Shown piece by piece: positions 36,116-45,366 of a stretch of 64,000 nt of DNA. The stretch's first letter is position 1. Each line of letters begins with the position of its first letter. The notes beneath the pieces are model-generated. The model had not been told where the DNA came from, did no database searches, and saw only the letters and a list, made by a program, of their open reading frames with translations. Source of the DNA: Myxococcus qinghaiensis (GTDB lineage Bacteria > Myxococcota > Myxococcia > Myxococcales > Myxococcaceae); contig NZ_JAKCFA010000007.1 of assembly GCF_024198215.1 (NCBI RefSeq), forward strand, positions 62,001 through 126,000, read 5' to 3'. The position numbers were made by a program, and so were the translations under genes.

Positions 36116-37402
36116 ATGAATTCGAATCTCGCCCTCGGCGAGGAGACCCCGGCGGCCAATGACCTCCGCGCGCGAGTGCGCGAGGTCCTCCTGCGCCGCA
36201 AGCTGACGGACAGCGTCTCCACGGAGCAGGCCACCGCGTCCTGGGAACAGGACCGGTTCGTCGCCCGGGCCCGCGCCCTCTTCTACGCGCGAATGATGTT
36301 CCTCACGCTGGGACTGCTCATCCTGGCGGTGCCCACCTGGAGCGGCTACTTCGGTCTCACCGGAGCCTTCTCCTTCCTGGGCTACTTCACGATGCTGCTC
36401 TACAGCGTCGCGAACCTGCTCGTCATCGACCACCCCAAGGCCGGCCGGTGGGTGACGTACACCACGCTGTGCCTGGACCTCCTCATCCTCGTGGTCCTCA
36501 TCGCCAAGCCCGCGGTGGGCGGCGGTCTGCAGAGCCCGCTGCTCGCCACGCAGCTGCTCTTCACCACCCTCTTCTCCATCCTCTACCCCAAGCCGCTCGC
36601 CATCCTGCCGCCGCTGCTGGCGCTGCCGATAACGACGCGCCTGGACCTGCTGCTCAACCGCTCCGTGACGGCGGTGGAGTTGCTCACGCTGCTCTGGTAC
36701 CTGGCGCTCAACTTCATCATCGTCTACGTGCTCGTGTACCTGAACGAGCGCGAGGCCGCCGCGCACCGCGAAGTCGTCGCCCTCCAGGGCGACCTCAAGG
36801 AGCTGGCCGTGGTGGAGGAGCGCAACCGGCTGGCGCGCGAGATTCACGACGGCCTGGGCGCTTCGCTCTCGTCGATGATCATCCAGGCGGAGTACATCCT
36901 GAACCTCGCGCGCGAGGACGGCCTGCGCGAGGAGATTCGCGAGCTGAAGACCACCGCCGAGGAGTCCATCGAGGAGCTGCGCCGCAGCCTGCGGATGATG
37001 CACGAGGACTTCGAGCTGTCGCAGGGCCTGGAGGACTACGCCAAGACGTTCCAGGAGCGCACGGGCATGTCCATCCAGTTCGAGCGCACGGGCCTGCAGC
37101 GCAAGCTGTCCCCCGACGCGCAGCTCGCCCTGTTCCGAATCCTCCAGGAGTGCCTCTCCAACGCGGTAAAGCACGCCGAGGCGAAGCTCGTGCAGGTGAA
37201 GCTCGACTACGCGGAGGACCGCGTGCACCTCATCGTCCACGACAACGGCAAGGGCTTCGACCCTCAGCGCACGCCGCGCGGACACTACGGCCTGCTGAAC
37301 ATGCGCGAGCGCGCCATGAAGCTCGGCGGTCAGCTCATCGTGGATTCGTCACCGGGCTCGGGCGCCCAGGTGGCCTTCTCCCTCCCCTGCCCCCCGACAT
37401 GA
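36116..37402 (+). CDS. Membrane sensor histidine kinase (HisKA_3 type)
   Basis: A 428-residue kinase of the NarL/DesK partner class. Six or so membrane segments lie between residues 58 and 207 with short loops, so the sensor is within the membrane. A coiled coil leads to the phospho-acceptor His244 in AREIHDGLGASLSSM. The HATPase_c domain has ECLSNAVKHAEA (N-box), DNGKGFD (G1) and GHYGLLNMRERA (G2), all intact. Its stop overlaps the start of the regulator by four bases (ATGA), so they are translationally coupled and form a two-component system. Confidence 0.93.
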   Translation: MNSNLALGEETPAANDLRARVREVLLRRKLTDSVSTEQATASWEQDRFVARARALFYARMMFLTLGLLILAVPTWSGYFGLTGAFSFLGYFTMLLYSVANLLVIDHPKAGRWVTYTTLCLDLLILVVLIAKPAVGGGLQSPLLATQLLFTTLFSILYPKPLAILPPLLALPITTRLDLLLNRSVTAVELLTLLWYLALNFIIVYVLVYLNEREAAAHREVVALQGDLKELAVVEERNRLAREIHDGLGASLSSMIIQAEYILNLAREDGLREEIRELKTTAEESIEELRRSLRMMHEDFELSQGLEDYAKTFQERTGMSIQFERTGLQRKLSPDAQLALFRILQECLSNAVKHAEAKLVQVKLDYAEDRVHLIVHDNGKGFDPQRTPRGHYGLLNMRERAMKLGGQLIVDSSPGSGAQVAFSLPCPPT

Positions 37403-38160
37403 CCGGAGCCCCCGTGGATGCCCCGCAGCCTCCTTCCACCCCCGCGCAGCCGCCCATCCGCGTCTTCGTCGTGGAAGACCAGACAAAGATCCTCAAGAAC
37501 CAGCTCCGCCTCTTCGAGGGTCACCCGGAGATCGACATCGTCGGCACCGCGCTGTCCGGCGAGGCCGCGCTGGAGGAAGTCCCGCGCCTCATGCCCGACG
37601 TCCTCCTGTTGGACCTGGGCCTGCCGCGCATGAGCGGCATCGACGTGACGCGCGAAATCAAGGCCGTCTACCCGAAGATGGAGATCCTCATCTTCACCAT
37701 CTTCGACGAGGAGGACAAAGTCCTCGAGGCCGTGAAGGCCGGGGCATCCGGTTACATGCTCAAGGGCTCGCCGGTCGACAAGATCATCGAGGCCATCAAG
37801 GAAGTCCGCGCCGGCGGCACCGTCATCCAGCCCAACCTCGCGCGCAGGCTCTTGCGTCACTTCCGCGTCGACCCGGACGCCGCCCCCGTCCCTTCCGAGC
37901 CCGCCTCCCCCCCGCCCGCGCCCGCGCCCGCGATGAACCCCTCTCCCGAGGAGCCCCCTCTCAAGCCGCTGTCGGACCGCGAGCGCGAAATCCTCCAGCT
38001 CATCGCCAAGGGCGTCTCCAACAGCGAGGCCGCCCGGCTCCTCACCCTCAGCAAGGCCACCATCCGCACCCACCTGGAGCACATCTACCGGAAGCTGGAG
38101 GTGACCAACCGCGTCGAGGCCGTCACCGAGGGCATCCGCAAGGGCCTCATTTCGGTGTGA
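37399..38160 (+). CDS. NarL/FixJ-family response regulator
   Basis: A 253-residue regulator. The receiver (about 20-140) has phospho-acceptor Asp72 in LLDLGLPRMSG, acidic Glu/Asp near 26-27 and a Lys in MLKGSP. A Pro/Ala-rich linker (about 165-195) leads to a LuxR-type helix-turn-helix (LSDREREILQLIAKGVSNSEAARLL, 199-223, then TIRTHLEHIYRKL). It overlaps the kinase gene by 4 bases. Targets are unknown. It ends 135 bases before the peptidase gene. Confidence 0.93.
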   Translation: MTGAPVDAPQPPSTPAQPPIRVFVVEDQTKILKNQLRLFEGHPEIDIVGTALSGEAALEEVPRLMPDVLLLDLGLPRMSGIDVTREIKAVYPKMEILIFTIFDEEDKVLEAVKAGASGYMLKGSPVDKIIEAIKEVRAGGTVIQPNLARRLLRHFRVDPDAAPVPSEPASPPPAPAPAMNPSPEEPPLKPLSDREREILQLIAKGVSNSEAARLLTLSKATIRTHLEHIYRKLEVTNRVEAVTEGIRKGLISV

Positions 38161-38294
38161 CGCGAGTTTTTCAAGCAAGCTCCAAAACCCGACATTCCCC
38201 GCTTTATCCCACCAAAGCCGCAACTCGCGGACATGGGCGCCGATAACCCTCTTGTACGAAGCCTTCCGCCTTCGGCGAGAGAAAGAGGCCCTCC

Positions 38295-38852
38295 ATGCTC
38301 CAGGTCGGTACGCGCGGTTCGGATGTGACGCGGCTGCAGAAGACCCTGGCCAAGGCCGGTTACAACCCCGGCACGGCGGACGGAATCTTCGGTGCGAAGA
38401 CGAAGGCGGCGGTGGCGGCGTACCAGCGCAAGCACGGGCTGGAGGCGGACGGAATCGTGGGCAACAACACGGGCCGCTCGCTCTTCAAGTCGCGCAACCA
38501 GGACATGTGGGACGGCAAGCCGGATGGCGCGAAGGGCCCCGGCGGCGTCCCCGGCAGCTTCCCGGTGAACGGCACCAACCGCCAGAAGCTCGACTTCGCG
38601 TCGAACCTGGCCCGGCAGATGGGGCTCACCATCACCTCGACGACGGGCGGCAAGCACACGCCGGGCTCGTACCACTACAAGGGCCGCGCCATCGACGTGG
38701 CGGGCAGCCCGGCGAAGATGGCCGAGTACTACACGCGCCTGGCGGGCACGAAGCCCACCGAGCTCTTCTATGACCCGAAGGGCGGCATCAAGAACGGCAC
38801 GCCCATCGGCGCCATCGGTGGCCACGGCGACCACGTGCACGTCGCGTACTGA
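38295..38852 (+). CDS. Peptidoglycan-binding, M15-like D,D- or L,D-peptidase without signal peptide
   Basis: A 185-residue protein. Residues 1-60 are a PG_binding_1 repeat (LQVGTRGSDVTRLQKTLAKAGYNPGTADGIFGAKTKAAVAAYQ). The catalytic part has zinc-ligand candidates in a His-x6-Asp pattern (HYKGRAIDVAG) and a C-terminal GDHVHVAY, fitting the M15/VanY-type fold. There is no signal peptide, so it resembles phage endolysins or predatory and lysis-associated wall hydrolases that leave by other routes. GAGG precedes ATG 38295. It is followed by a terminator. Confidence 0.8.
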   Translation: MLQVGTRGSDVTRLQKTLAKAGYNPGTADGIFGAKTKAAVAAYQRKHGLEADGIVGNNTGRSLFKSRNQDMWDGKPDGAKGPGGVPGSFPVNGTNRQKLDFASNLARQMGLTITSTTGGKHTPGSYHYKGRAIDVAGSPAKMAEYYTRLAGTKPTELFYDPKGGIKNGTPIGAIGGHGDHVHVAY

Positions 38853-38878
38853 GTCCCGGCCCCACGCAGGACACTTCA

Positions 38879-38910
38879 GGCCCGGTGGGAGGACGACTCC
38901 CGACCGGGCC
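38879..38910. terminator. Strong shared hairpin terminator
   Basis: GGCCCGGT (38879-38886) pairs with ACCGGGCC (38903-38910), and inner GGGAG/CTCCC extend the stem to 13 base pairs. It lies between the peptidase stop (38852) and the convergent glycosidase stop (38919). TTCG follows on the plus strand. Confidence 0.65.
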
Positions 38911-38918
38911 TTCGTGCA

Positions 38919-40169
38919 TCAGGGCTTCGCCGCGCCTGCGGCCTCGACAACCAGGTCCGCGTAGCGGTTGGCCGGGTCCTCCGGCCGCGTGCCGTCGCGG
39001 AAGTAGAACGTGTGTTCGTCCCACGCGTCGGGCCGGGCGTCGTTGGCGAACATCCACAGCGCGCCGGCGCCCACGCCTGACTTGCGCATGCACTCCAGCC
39101 AGCCGCGATACAGCGCGCGGCGCTGAGACAAATCCAGGGCCCCTTCGTTGCGCAGGCCCAGCTCGCCCACGAACAGCGGCTTGCCCAGCCCCCGGGCGAT
39201 GGCCGCGTGCTCGCGAATCCACCGCGCGCCCGCCTCGGCCATGTCCGCGTCGTCCAGGCCCCACGACTCCGGATAGAAGTGCACCGACGCGAAGTCGATG
39301 TACGGCGACGCGGTGTTGCGCGTGAAGCTGGAGCCGGGCGTGCGCAGCAGCGTCGTGCCCGCGCGAGCCCAGAAGGCGCCGTCGTAACCCTCCGACGACG
39401 GCTCGAAGCCCTCCTCTCCCGTGCCCACCTGGTGGCCCGGCGCGCGGGACTTCACCTCGCGCGCCACCTCATCCACCCACGCCCGCATGCGCGCGCCCTC
39501 CGCGTCCAGGCCCCGGCCGCGCGGCTCATTGAGCAGCTCCCACGCGAGCACCGCGGGATGGTCGCCATAGCGGATGCCATCCTCCGTGTTCACCCGCTCC
39601 AGCATCCGCGCGATGTGCTCCTTGTAGAGCGCCACGACGCCGGGGTCGGTGAAGAAGCGCGGGTCGCCCTGGATGGGAGAAGGCAGCCCCGCCCACGTCA
39701 CGTACTGGCGCGTACCACCGTAGGCATCCCAGTAGTTGCCGAGCGTGAGCACCAGCCTGACGCCATGCACGCGCGCGCGGGCGAGCACCCGGTCCAGCCC
39801 TCGAAAGGCGACCTCGTCGTACTGAAGCGGCCCCACCTGGATGGTGCTGTCGCCCACCTTCTCCGGTGCTTCGTTGTGGCCGTTGGTCCGCAGCGCCACC
39901 GCGCCGAGCGCCGCCGCCTTGGCCAGCACCTCCTCGACGACGGGCGACTCATGCAGCCCGCGGCGCACGTCGCGCGCGGCTTCCTCCTGCAGGAAATAGG
40001 AGTTGAGCACCATGCTTCCCACCGGCAGACGCTCCAGGCGAAGGGGCTCGGCGCTCCCACAGTCGGCCGCCGTGGCTTCCAACATGACGGGCTCTCCCTC
40101 ACCACACGCGCACACCAGGAGGACGGGCGCGAGACAGGGACTCCAGCGCGGCGAGAACATGGAGCGCAT
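38919..40169 (-). CDS. GH5-like glycoside hydrolase lipoprotein (cellulase/mannanase fold)
   Basis: A 416-residue secreted protein with a signal peptide ending in a probable lipobox (LLVCAC). The catalytic domain is a TIM barrel of clan GH-A: the acid/base Glu is in LAWELLNEPRGRG, the nucleophile Glu in LFVGELGL, and ASVHFYPESWG and ALWMFANDARPDAWD fit strands 6 and 8. The pattern is nearest to endo-beta-1,4-mannanases of GH5, but I cannot fix the substrate. It probably degrades polysaccharide at the cell surface. The start is ATG 40169, with ATG 40160 possible. The divergent ABC gene begins only 21 bases upstream. Confidence 0.8.
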   Translation of the reverse strand: MRSMFSPRWSPCLAPVLLVCACGEGEPVMLEATAADCGSAEPLRLERLPVGSMVLNSYFLQEEAARDVRRGLHESPVVEEVLAKAAALGAVALRTNGHNEAPEKVGDSTIQVGPLQYDEVAFRGLDRVLARARVHGVRLVLTLGNYWDAYGGTRQYVTWAGLPSPIQGDPRFFTDPGVVALYKEHIARMLERVNTEDGIRYGDHPAVLAWELLNEPRGRGLDAEGARMRAWVDEVAREVKSRAPGHQVGTGEEGFEPSSEGYDGAFWARAGTTLLRTPGSSFTRNTASPYIDFASVHFYPESWGLDDADMAEAGARWIREHAAIARGLGKPLFVGELGLRNEGALDLSQRRALYRGWLECMRKSGVGAGALWMFANDARPDAWDEHTFYFRDGTRPEDPANRYADLVVEAAGAAKP

Positions 40170-40190
40170 GGTAACGGATGGGCTAGGTTG

Positions 40191-41081
40191 ATGCCCGACA
40201 TGGAGCTCCGACTCGAAGGCGTGTCCAAGACGTATCCCAATGGAACGCGGGCGTTGCACGACGTCACCCTCACCATTCCGCGCGGCATGTTCGGACTGCT
40301 CGGCCCCAACGGTGCCGGAAAGTCGACGCTCATGCGCAGCATCGCCACGCTGCAGGACGTGGACGGCGGGACGATGACGTTCGACGGCATCGACGTGCGC
40401 CGCGACAAGGACAAGCTGCGCGACGTGCTGGGCTTCCTGCCCCAGGACTTCGGCGTGTACCCCAAGGTGACGGCCTGGGACATGCTGGACCACCTGGCGC
40501 AGCTCAAGGGCCTGTCGCAGCGCGGCCCGCGCCATGACGCGGTGAAGGCGCTGCTCACCAAGACGAACCTCTGGGAGCACCGCGACAGGCGCCTCGGCGG
40601 CTTCTCCGGCGGCATGAAGCAGCGCTTCGGCATCGCCCAGGCGCTGCTGGGAGACCCCAAGCTGCTCATCGTCGACGAGCCCACCGCGGGCCTGGACCCG
40701 GCCGAGCGCTTCCGCTTCCACAACCTGCTGGCCGAAATCAGCGCGGACGTCGTGGTGCTCCTGTCCACGCACATCGTCTCGGACGTGGCGGACCTCTGCC
40801 AGAACATGGCCATCCTCGCCCAGGGCAACGTCGTCACGAGCGGCCACCCGCTCCGGCTGGTGGACGCGCTGCAGGGGCGCGTGTGGAAGCGCTTCGTCAC
40901 GAAGCAGGAGGAGCTGGACGCGCTGGCCAAGGAGCTGGAGGTCATCGCCGTCCGGCGTGTGGCGGGCCAGCGGCTGGTGCACGTCCACGCGGAGAGCGCA
41001 CCGGCCGGCTTCGAGCCGGCGACTCCCGACCTGGAGGACGTCTACTTCCACGCGCTGTCACGCGCGTCGAAGAAGGCGTGA
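40191..41081 (+). CDS. ABC transporter ATP-binding protein
   Basis: A 296-residue ATPase: Walker A GPNGAGKST, Q-loop FLPQDFG, signature FSGGMKQR, Walker B LLIVDEPT and H-loop STHIVSD. The C-terminal 80 residues form an accessory domain. The next gene, 14 bases downstream, is an ABC-2-type permease fused to a peptidase, so they make one system, possibly exporting or processing a peptide or membrane component. The start is ATG 40191; MEL at 40200 is an alternative. Upstream space is only 21 bases to the divergent gene. Confidence 0.9.
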   Translation: MPDMELRLEGVSKTYPNGTRALHDVTLTIPRGMFGLLGPNGAGKSTLMRSIATLQDVDGGTMTFDGIDVRRDKDKLRDVLGFLPQDFGVYPKVTAWDMLDHLAQLKGLSQRGPRHDAVKALLTKTNLWEHRDRRLGGFSGGMKQRFGIAQALLGDPKLLIVDEPTAGLDPAERFRFHNLLAEISADVVVLLSTHIVSDVADLCQNMAILAQGNVVTSGHPLRLVDALQGRVWKRFVTKQEELDALAKELEVIAVRRVAGQRLVHVHAESAPAGFEPATPDLEDVYFHALSRASKKA

Positions 41082-41094
41082 GCGAGGACACCCC

Positions 41095-44000
41095 ATGTTC
41101 AGCGCTCTCGTGACTTTCGAATTGCGGCGCCGGGTCAAGATGATCTCGACCTGGGTCTACGCCGCCGTGCTGGCGGGCGCCGGCGGCCTGTTGATGATGG
41201 CCAGCGGCGGAGTCTTCCGCAGCGTCTCCGCCAGCTCCGGCTCCGAGCGGGTCCTGGCCAACAGCCCGCACAACCTCCTGGGCTACACCACCACCATCGC
41301 CCTCTTCGGCCTCTTCATGGTCGCGGCCATCTTCGGCCAGGCCGCGCACCAGGACTTCGGCCACGGGACGTGGATGCTCATCTTCACGAAGAACGTGAAG
41401 AAGGCGCCGTACCTGCTCGGCCGCTTCCTGGGCGCGTACCTCTTCAGCGCCACGCTGATGCTGGCCATCGTTCCGGGCCTGCTCGTGGGCGCGGGCGTCG
41501 TGTGGCTGGTCGACAAGACGCAGCTCGTGCCACACCAGACGATGGCGTACGTGTGGCCGTACCTGGTGGGCGTGTGGCCCACGCTGTTCTTCGCGGGGAC
41601 GGTGTTCTTCTCGCTGGCCGCGCTCACGCGCCGCATGGCCCCGGTGTACGTGGGCATGGTGGTGCTGGTGTTGGGCTACCTGGTCATCAGCTCCGCCATG
41701 TCGGACGTGGCCAACCAGGAGCTCGGCTCGATTCTGGACCCGTTCGGGTTCACCACCATCGAGACCGTGACGCGGTACTGGACGCCCGCGGAGCGCAACC
41801 AGGACTTGATTCCGTTTTCCGGCTGGCTGCTCATCAACCGGCTCTTGTGGAGCGCCGTGGGCGCGGCGCTGCTGGGCGTCACCGTGGCGCGCTTCCGGAC
41901 CACCGTGGAGGAGCACAGCGGCGCTCGCCCCGCGGCGCGTGAAGAGGCCCCGTCCGTGGCCGTGGCCATCCCCACCACGCGGGCCGAGCCCACGTTTGGA
42001 AGCTGGGTGCGCACCGCGCTGTCCTCCGCGTGGCTGGCGTTCCGCGACGTGCTGCGCTCTCCGGTGTACTGGTCCTTCGTCGTCGCGGGCCTGGCCTTCG
42101 TGACCATCGCCTCGCTCATCTCCAAGCAGCTCTTCGGCACCGCCACCCTGCCCGTGACGTGGCAGGCGCTGGAGACGACCACGTCCGCCTTCCACCCCTT
42201 CGTGCTCATCACCCTGACGTTCTACGCGGGGGAGCTGGTGTGGAAGGAGCGGGACGCCGGCCTGGGCGACATCGTCGACGCGACGCGGGCCCCGACGTGG
42301 GTCGGCTACTCCTCGAAGTTCGGGGCGCTGCTGCTGGTGGTGCTGTCACTCAAGGCCGTCGTCGCGCTCGCGACGGTCATCTCCCAGGTGAGCCGGGGCT
42401 TCTTCGACATCGAGTGGTGGCTGTACTTCACGGACATCCTGCTGCTCGACTTCACGCACAACATCCTCCTGTGCGTGCTGGCCTTCTTCGCGCAGGTGCT
42501 CATCCACCAGAAGTACGTGGCGTACCTGGTGATGGTGCTCTACTTCGCCTCGCAGGCCGCGCTGGGGCTCTTCGGCATCGAGGAGCCGCTGGTGCGCTAT
42601 GGCGCGGAGCCGTCCGCGCCCTACTCGGACCTGAACGGCTATGGCCACTTCCTGGCCGCCGTCGCGTGGCACCGCCTGTACTGGTACGGCCTGGCCACGC
42701 TCATGGTGGCCGCGGGCGCGCTGCTCGTCGTCCGGGGACGCGGGACGGCCTGGAAGGAGCGGCTCGCCGAGGCGCGGGCCCGCCGCACCCGGGCATGGAC
42801 GGTGACGGCCACTGTCGCCGTGCTCGTGTTCGTGGGGACCGGCGCGTTCATCACCTACAACACGCGCTTCCTCAACCCCTACGTCACCGCGAAGGACAGC
42901 GAGCGCGCGACGGCCCGCTACGAGAAGGAGTACAAGTCCTTCGCCGCCCTGCCCCACCCGCGCGTCACCGCGGTGGACGTCACCTTCCACATCCACCCGG
43001 AAGAGCGACGCATGGAGGCGCTGGGCACCTATCGCGTGCGCAACAAGACGGAGCAGCCCATCTCCAAGGTGCTCCTGTCGCTGCCCCGTGACGCACGCGT
43101 GCGCAAGCTGTCCCTGGCGGGCGTCGACCGGCCCGCGAGCCACGACGAGCCGCTCGGCCTCTTCGTCTTCGAGCTGCCCACGCCGCTGACGCCCGGCAAC
43201 GAGGCGGACCTCGTCTTCGACCTGGAGTTCGCGCCGAGCGGCATGAAGCATGGCGCGACACGCACGGACATCGTCGAGAACGGCACGTTCTTCAACAGCG
43301 ACAACCTCCCCACCCTTGGCTACCAGGAAGACGCGGAGCTGGTGGAGGACGGTGACCGCAAGGAGTACGGGCTCGCGACGAAGGAGCGCCTGCCGGACCG
43401 GGATGACCCGAAGGCCAAGGCGAACAACTACATCACCCCGGACGCGGACTTCGTCAGCTTCCAGGCGACGGTGAGCACCTCGCCGGATCAGCTCGCCATC
43501 GCTCCCGGCTACCTGGAGAAGGAGTGGACCGAGGGAGGTCGTCGCTTCTTCCGCTACAAGATGGACCAGCCCATCCTCAAGTTCTACTCGGTGCTGTCCG
43601 CGCGCTACGCGGTGGCGCGGGACACGTGGAAGAACGTGGCGCTGGAGATCTACCACCACCCCAAGCACGTCTATAACCTGGACCGGATGATGCGGGGGAT
43701 GAAGGACGCGCTGGAGTACTGCACGGAGAACTTCGGGCCGTACCAGCACCGGCAGGCTCGCATCCTGGAGTTCCCCCGCTACGGGGCCTTCGCGCAGTCC
43801 TTCCCCAACACGATTCCGTACTCGGAATCGATTGGCTTCATCGCCCGCGTGCGCGACGGCAGCCCCGATGACGTGGACTATCCGTACTACGTCACCGCGC
43901 ACGAGATTGCCCACCAATGGTGGGCCCATCAGGTGGTGGGCGCGCGCGCGCAGGGCAGCACGATGACGTCGGAGACGATGTCCCAGTACACCGCGCTGAT

Positions 44001-44700
44001 GGTGATGAAGCACCGCTTCGGCGCGACGAAGATGAAGCGCTTCCTCAAGTTCGAGCTGGACGGCTACCTGATGGGCCGCGCGCTGGAGCGGAAGAAGGAG
44101 CTGCCGCTGTCCCGGGTGGAGAACCAGCTGTACATCCACTACCAGAAGGGCAGCCTCGCCATGTACGCGCTGCAGGACTTCATCGGCGAGGAGCGCGTCA
44201 ACCGCGCCATGAAGCGCTACGTGGAGAAGGTCCGCTTCCAGGGACCACCGTACACGGGCTCCACGGAGCTGGTGGGCTTCCTGCGCGAGGAGACGCCGCC
44301 GGAGTATCAGTACCTCCTGGAAGACCTCTTCGAGACCATCACCCTCTACGACAACCGCGCGGTGTCCGCGACGATGCGGCAGAACGCCCAGGGGACGTGG
44401 GACGTCACGCTCAAGGTCATCGCGAAGAAGTTCCGCAGCGACGACAAGGGCAACCAGACGGAGCTGGAGTTCTCCGACTGGATGGACGTGGGCGCGCTCG
44501 ACAGCAACGGCGAGGCGCTGTTCCTGGAGAAGCGCAAGGTGGGCAAGGGGGAATCGGAGCTCACCTTCACCGTGCCGGTGCAGCCGGCGGAGGTCGGCGT
44601 GGATCCCCTCAACAAGCTCATCGACCGCCAGTCACAGGACAACGTGACGGAGCCCAAGGTGGGCGCGGCGGTCGCGATGGGGAGCCCCACCCAGCCCTGA
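41095..44700 (+). CDS. ABC-2 permease fused to M1-family aminopeptidase
   Basis: A 1201-residue fusion. Residues about 1-590 contain a series of membrane segments in ABC-2 permease style, in two blocks separated by a linker near 285-300. Residues about 610-1190 are a periplasmic M1 aminopeptidase. It has a substrate-binding segment (ARILEFPRYGAFAQSFPNTIPYSES) in place of GxMEN and the zinc site HEIAH at 936-940, with the third ligand Glu960 in SETMSQY; this is one residue further than canonical M1 spacing. With the preceding ATPase this forms a peptidase-linked transporter seen in myxobacteria and some Bacteroidetes. The ATG at 41095 has a GAGGA upstream. Confidence 0.9.
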   Translation: MFSALVTFELRRRVKMISTWVYAAVLAGAGGLLMMASGGVFRSVSASSGSERVLANSPHNLLGYTTTIALFGLFMVAAIFGQAAHQDFGHGTWMLIFTKNVKKAPYLLGRFLGAYLFSATLMLAIVPGLLVGAGVVWLVDKTQLVPHQTMAYVWPYLVGVWPTLFFAGTVFFSLAALTRRMAPVYVGMVVLVLGYLVISSAMSDVANQELGSILDPFGFTTIETVTRYWTPAERNQDLIPFSGWLLINRLLWSAVGAALLGVTVARFRTTVEEHSGARPAAREEAPSVAVAIPTTRAEPTFGSWVRTALSSAWLAFRDVLRSPVYWSFVVAGLAFVTIASLISKQLFGTATLPVTWQALETTTSAFHPFVLITLTFYAGELVWKERDAGLGDIVDATRAPTWVGYSSKFGALLLVVLSLKAVVALATVISQVSRGFFDIEWWLYFTDILLLDFTHNILLCVLAFFAQVLIHQKYVAYLVMVLYFASQAALGLFGIEEPLVRYGAEPSAPYSDLNGYGHFLAAVAWHRLYWYGLATLMVAAGALLVVRGRGTAWKERLAEARARRTRAWTVTATVAVLVFVGTGAFITYNTRFLNPYVTAKDSERATARYEKEYKSFAALPHPRVTAVDVTFHIHPEERRMEALGTYRVRNKTEQPISKVLLSLPRDARVRKLSLAGVDRPASHDEPLGLFVFELPTPLTPGNEADLVFDLEFAPSGMKHGATRTDIVENGTFFNSDNLPTLGYQEDAELVEDGDRKEYGLATKERLPDRDDPKAKANNYITPDADFVSFQATVSTSPDQLAIAPGYLEKEWTEGGRRFFRYKMDQPILKFYSVLSARYAVARDTWKNVALEIYHHPKHVYNLDRMMRGMKDALEYCTENFGPYQHRQARILEFPRYGAFAQSFPNTIPYSESIGFIARVRDGSPDDVDYPYYVTAHEIAHQWWAHQVVGARAQGSTMTSETMSQYTALMVMKHRFGATKMKRFLKFELDGYLMGRALERKKELPLSRVENQLYIHYQKGSLAMYALQDFIGEERVNRAMKRYVEKVRFQGPPYTGSTELVGFLREETPPEYQYLLEDLFETITLYDNRAVSATMRQNAQGTWDVTLKVIAKKFRSDDKGNQTELEFSDWMDVGALDSNGEALFLEKRKVGKGESELTFTVPVQPAEVGVDPLNKLIDRQSQDNVTEPKVGAAVAMGSPTQP

Positions 44701-44721
44701 GCAACCCGTCTGACGAGGGCT

Positions 44722-45252
44722 TCACCAGCGGATGCGCAGGTCGAAGCCCTCGTTCTCATACCGCTCGACATTCACCGTGACGCTCAGGGCGCCCGCCTGC
44801 TTCAGGGCGCCCTCGCACGTGCCGGCGGCGGCCTCCGCGGGGAACGGGTACCCGCGGAATTTCACCCGATAGTCCTGGGGCGCCAGCAGCTGGGTCTGGA
44901 TGTCCACCGGCTCGAACACGGAGCTGAAGCTGAGCGCCACGCGCCTCATCGCCCGCTCCGGGCCGGCCACCTTGAGGGCCATGCCCACCACGCGGCCCAC
45001 CAGCGTTTCGAAGTACTGGCGGAGCAAGTCCCGTCCCAACGTCCGCTGCGCCTGCTGCAGCGGGAGTCCCCCGTACGTCGTGCGCAACACCACCCCCTGG
45101 CAGGCGATGAACACGGAGCTGGGGTAGCTGGCCCGAGGCTTGTCCACGTCGTAGCCGGCGGCGAGGAACTCGGCGCGCATGGCCGCATCGGGATTCGCGC
45201 AGCGGACCAGCGACTCGAACAACGTGGACTGGACTTTGACCTCGGTCGGCAT
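44722..45252 (-). CDS. DUF2378 (TIGR02265) myxobacterial protein
   Basis: A 176-residue soluble protein fitting the Myxococcus-Stigmatella-specific DUF2378 family: conserved SLFESLVR-like start (here STLFESLVRC), RTLGRDLLRQYFETLVGRV, ALKVAGPERAMRRVA and GYPFPAEAAAGTCEGALKQAGA. Its function is unknown, and paralogues are numerous in myxobacterial genomes. I chose ATG 45252, with GTG 45264 possible. Confidence 0.85.
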   Translation of the reverse strand: MPTEVKVQSTLFESLVRCANPDAAMRAEFLAAGYDVDKPRASYPSSVFIACQGVVLRTTYGGLPLQQAQRTLGRDLLRQYFETLVGRVVGMALKVAGPERAMRRVALSFSSVFEPVDIQTQLLAPQDYRVKFRGYPFPAEAAAGTCEGALKQAGALSVTVNVERYENEGFDLRIRW

Positions 45253-45366
45253 GTGGGACGACACCCTAGGGGAGCTGCGTCATCCGGTCATGACGCGGTG
45301 ATCCAAGAAGGGGTTGGAGCTCCGCCCTACCCGCGTCCGATGACAGCGAGGCCCCCCGCAGCCGCA

